Positions 5,952 to 6,141 of a stretch of DNA of 6,141 nucleotides are shown here, in pieces. The notes beneath the pieces were generated by a model. That model made no database searches and had not been told where the DNA came from. It saw only the letters and a program-made list of their open reading frames with translations. The stretch is from the NCBI GenBank assembly GCA_964498605.1, contig CAZCHK010000087.1, forward strand, positions 1 to 6,141, read 5' to 3'. The DNA is from JBGQAS01 sp964498605. Its GTDB lineage: Bacteria; Chloroflexota; Anaerolineae; Anaerolineales; Anaerolineaceae. Position 1 is the stretch's first letter. Every line of letters begins with the position of its first letter. The position numbers were made by a program, and so were the translations under genes.

Positions 5952-6141
5952 TTATAAAGGATCAGCTGCTCCGTTCACGATCATGGACCGGAACAGCTTT
6001 CCAAGCAGCCGGATGAGCTGTTCCTTTTCAGCATCCCGCAATCCGCTGCCCAGCTTGTTTAATTGCTCCAGGCGCTTCGGTGTGATGCGCATGGTGATCT
6101 CCCTGCCCGGTGACGTCCTGTTCGCTTCCGGTCGCGACAAA
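5952..6141 (-). CDS. C-terminal fragment of an unidentified protein, possibly a MarR-type regulator
   Basis: The frame is open to the right edge, so the start is probably outside the window; about 63 codons are visible, ending in TAA at 5954-5952. The visible part contains R-x-SPGREITMRITPK, which could be the wing of a winged-helix domain, then an amphipathic helix DAEKEQLIRLLGKLFRSM like the C-terminal dimerisation helix of MarR-family regulators. A regulator gene directly before an adaptor-ATPase-permease set is a common arrangement, with a gap here of only 15 bp. The match is short and by eye only; the spacing between wing and final helix is shorter than usual for MarR. Alternative: a separate 46-residue ORF starting at the ATG at 6090-6092, which has GGGAG six bases before it. 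Confidence 0.45.
   Translation of the reverse strand, partial: LSRPEANRTSPGREITMRITPKRLEQLNKLGSGLRDAEKEQLIRLLGKLFRSMIVNGAADPL

Overview
This is an ordinary-looking bacterial chromosomal stretch, GC-rich by eye, with densely packed genes. Seven of the eight are on the minus strand and one is on the plus strand. The gene mix is a short ACT-less phosphoglycerate dehydrogenase, an M32 carboxypeptidase, a DUF3109-like cysteine-rich protein, and an adaptor + LolD-type ATPase + MacB-type permease set with separate ATPase and permease. This would fit a Chloroflexota (Anaerolineae-like) genome, but that placement is an impression from protein character, not a search result. No phage, transposon, CRISPR, tRNA or rRNA was seen.

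Left third (1-1576, minus strand): serA encodes a 313-residue D-3-phosphoglycerate dehydrogenase. Fifteen bases downstream follows the N-terminal 206 residues of an M32 (Taq-type) metallocarboxypeptidase that runs off the left edge. The two are probably one transcript. The 109-bp gap between serA and the plus-strand gene holds two divergent TACAAT boxes. The plus-strand box sits so close to the ATG that a leaderless mRNA is plausible.

Middle (1686-2546): a plus-strand gene for a 187-residue, ten-cysteine DUF3109/YkgJ-like protein converges on a minus-strand gene for a 91-residue basic protein of unknown function. A strong intrinsic terminator for the minus-strand gene is embedded in the last codons of the plus-strand gene.

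Right half (2618-6141, minus strand): read in transcription order, there is the tail of an unidentified protein (possibly a MarR-type regulator), a membrane-anchored HlyD/MacA-like adaptor with a long coiled coil, a LolD/MacB-type ABC ATPase, and a MacB/FtsX-type permease. Spacings are 15 bp, 2 bp (or a 4-bp overlap) and a 4-bp overlap, so this is a tightly coupled exporter operon. The 91-residue gene lies 71 bp further on and may share the transcript, ending at the terminator near 2228-2263. The three exporter proteins would form a MacAB-like efflux or export machine; the substrate cannot be read from sequence.

I found no convincing undescribed multi-gene system. The items most worth checking are the cysteine-rich protein, the orphan 91-residue protein, the probable leaderless start, and the long coiled coil of the adaptor with no outer-membrane partner in view.
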